From: Pelagisphaera sp964404745
GTDB lineage: Bacteria; Verrucomicrobiota; Verrucomicrobiia; Opitutales; Opitutaceae
Assembly (NCBI GenBank): GCA_964404745.1
Contig: CAYOLG010000002.1
Location: 62,001 to 126,000, forward strand
Direction of reading: 5' to 3'
DNA length: 64,000 nt
A program made the position numbers and the translations under genes. Below, in pieces: positions 63,851 to 64,000 of the stretch. The first letter of the stretch is position 1. Every line of letters begins with the position of its first letter. Under the pieces are notes generated by a model. It made no database searches, was not told where the DNA came from, and worked only from the letters and a program-made list of their open reading frames with translations.

Positions 63851-64000
63851 ATGAATTCCCTACGCGAAGCAATGTATCGATGATTCGGATATAGAGGCAG
63901 TCATCGAGTCGCTAAAATCGGATTACATCACGCAAGGCCAGAGGATTGAGCATTTTGAAAAGGCTCTAGCAGAAAAAACGGGGGCCCGCTTCGCCATTGC
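63851..64000 (+). CDS. PseC-like DegT/DnrJ/EryC1 aminotransferase, 5' end; start probably frameshifted
   Basis: The frame from 63855 reads IPYAKQCIDDSDIEAVIESL, then KSDYITQGQRIEHFEKALAE, KTGARFAI to the window edge. It is the N-terminus of UDP-4-amino-4,6-dideoxy-sugar transaminase (PseC), which works in pseudaminic acid synthesis for flagellin glycosylation. But the only nearby ATG (63851) is one base out of frame: ATG-A-ATT-CCC, where ATG-ATT-CCC would be expected. The ATG frame closes with TGA after 10 codons. Either one A was inserted, or ATT is used as start, or the base is a sequencing error. Confidence 0.7.

Overview
This 64 kb window is chromosomal sequence of a flagellated, Gram-negative bacterium, most likely a verrucomicrobial (Verrucomicrobiota) lineage near Opitutae. 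The inference rests on gene content: LL-diaminopimelate aminotransferase (DapL), a chlamydia-like class Ic ribonucleotide reductase small subunit, an LpxI-type lipid A hydrolase, a GldA/GldF/GldG-DUF4340 ABC module and NfeD-flotillin genes. A run of exactly 100 Ns at 35197-35296 marks a scaffold join, so this is a draft or metagenome-derived assembly. No rRNA, tRNA, CRISPR, insertion sequence or prophage was seen.

Layout. 1-3.2 kb: nrdB-nrdA on the minus strand behind a pair of NrdR-like boxes. 3.3-11.4 kb: a minus-strand operon of ABC ATPase, permease, GldG-like protein, DUF4340 protein and an AsmA-like protein. 11.5-13.6 kb: nadC-birA. 14-19.3 kb: an aldose epimerase, then a plus-strand NfeD/NfeD/FloA membrane-microdomain operon. 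19.4-24 kb: a decayed region with a dead YyaL-type gene and a dead DUF2064 glycosyltransferase gene flanking an intact membrane glycosyltransferase. 24-34 kb: housekeeping genes (pyk, walJ-like, folE2, nadA-nadB, nitroreductase, dapL, secG, a LolA-like protein). 34.2-35.4 kb: an unusual DNA-binding protein joining two ribbon-helix-helix-like repeats to a histone-H1-like tail. 35.5-45 kb: xylB, a double-domain PPK2 kinase, a large conserved unknown, cstA, sppA and sufT. 45-50.2 kb: leuS-lpxI-BFN-dus on the minus strand. 50.6-52.6 kb: a membrane-anchored P-loop ATPase of unknown role. 52.8-64 kb: flagellar filament genes (flagellin, fliD, flgM-like, fliS, flgN-like) mixed with mobA/MOSC and several broken genes.

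The main theme is gene decay. At least five genes carry lesions: the DUF255 protein, the DUF2064 glycosyltransferase, an ATP-grasp protein, a second flagellin and a Maf flagellin glycosyltransferase. Two more are probable: the gene before maf, split by an in-frame TAG, and pseC, whose start looks frameshifted. The lesions mix nonsense changes using all three stop codons, single-base indels and a domain-sized deletion, while housekeeping genes between them are clean. This looks like real recent erosion, concentrated on surface glycosylation and flagellin, rather than recoding or uniform sequencing error.

Functionally, nadA-nadB and nadC together give de novo NAD synthesis. The filament machinery (one intact flagellin, cap FliD, chaperone FliS) is kept, while its presumed glycosylation module (Maf, PseC) appears to be failing. 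The most novel-looking proteins are the RHH/H1-tail fusion and the membrane P-loop ATPase; neither can be given a function from sequence alone.
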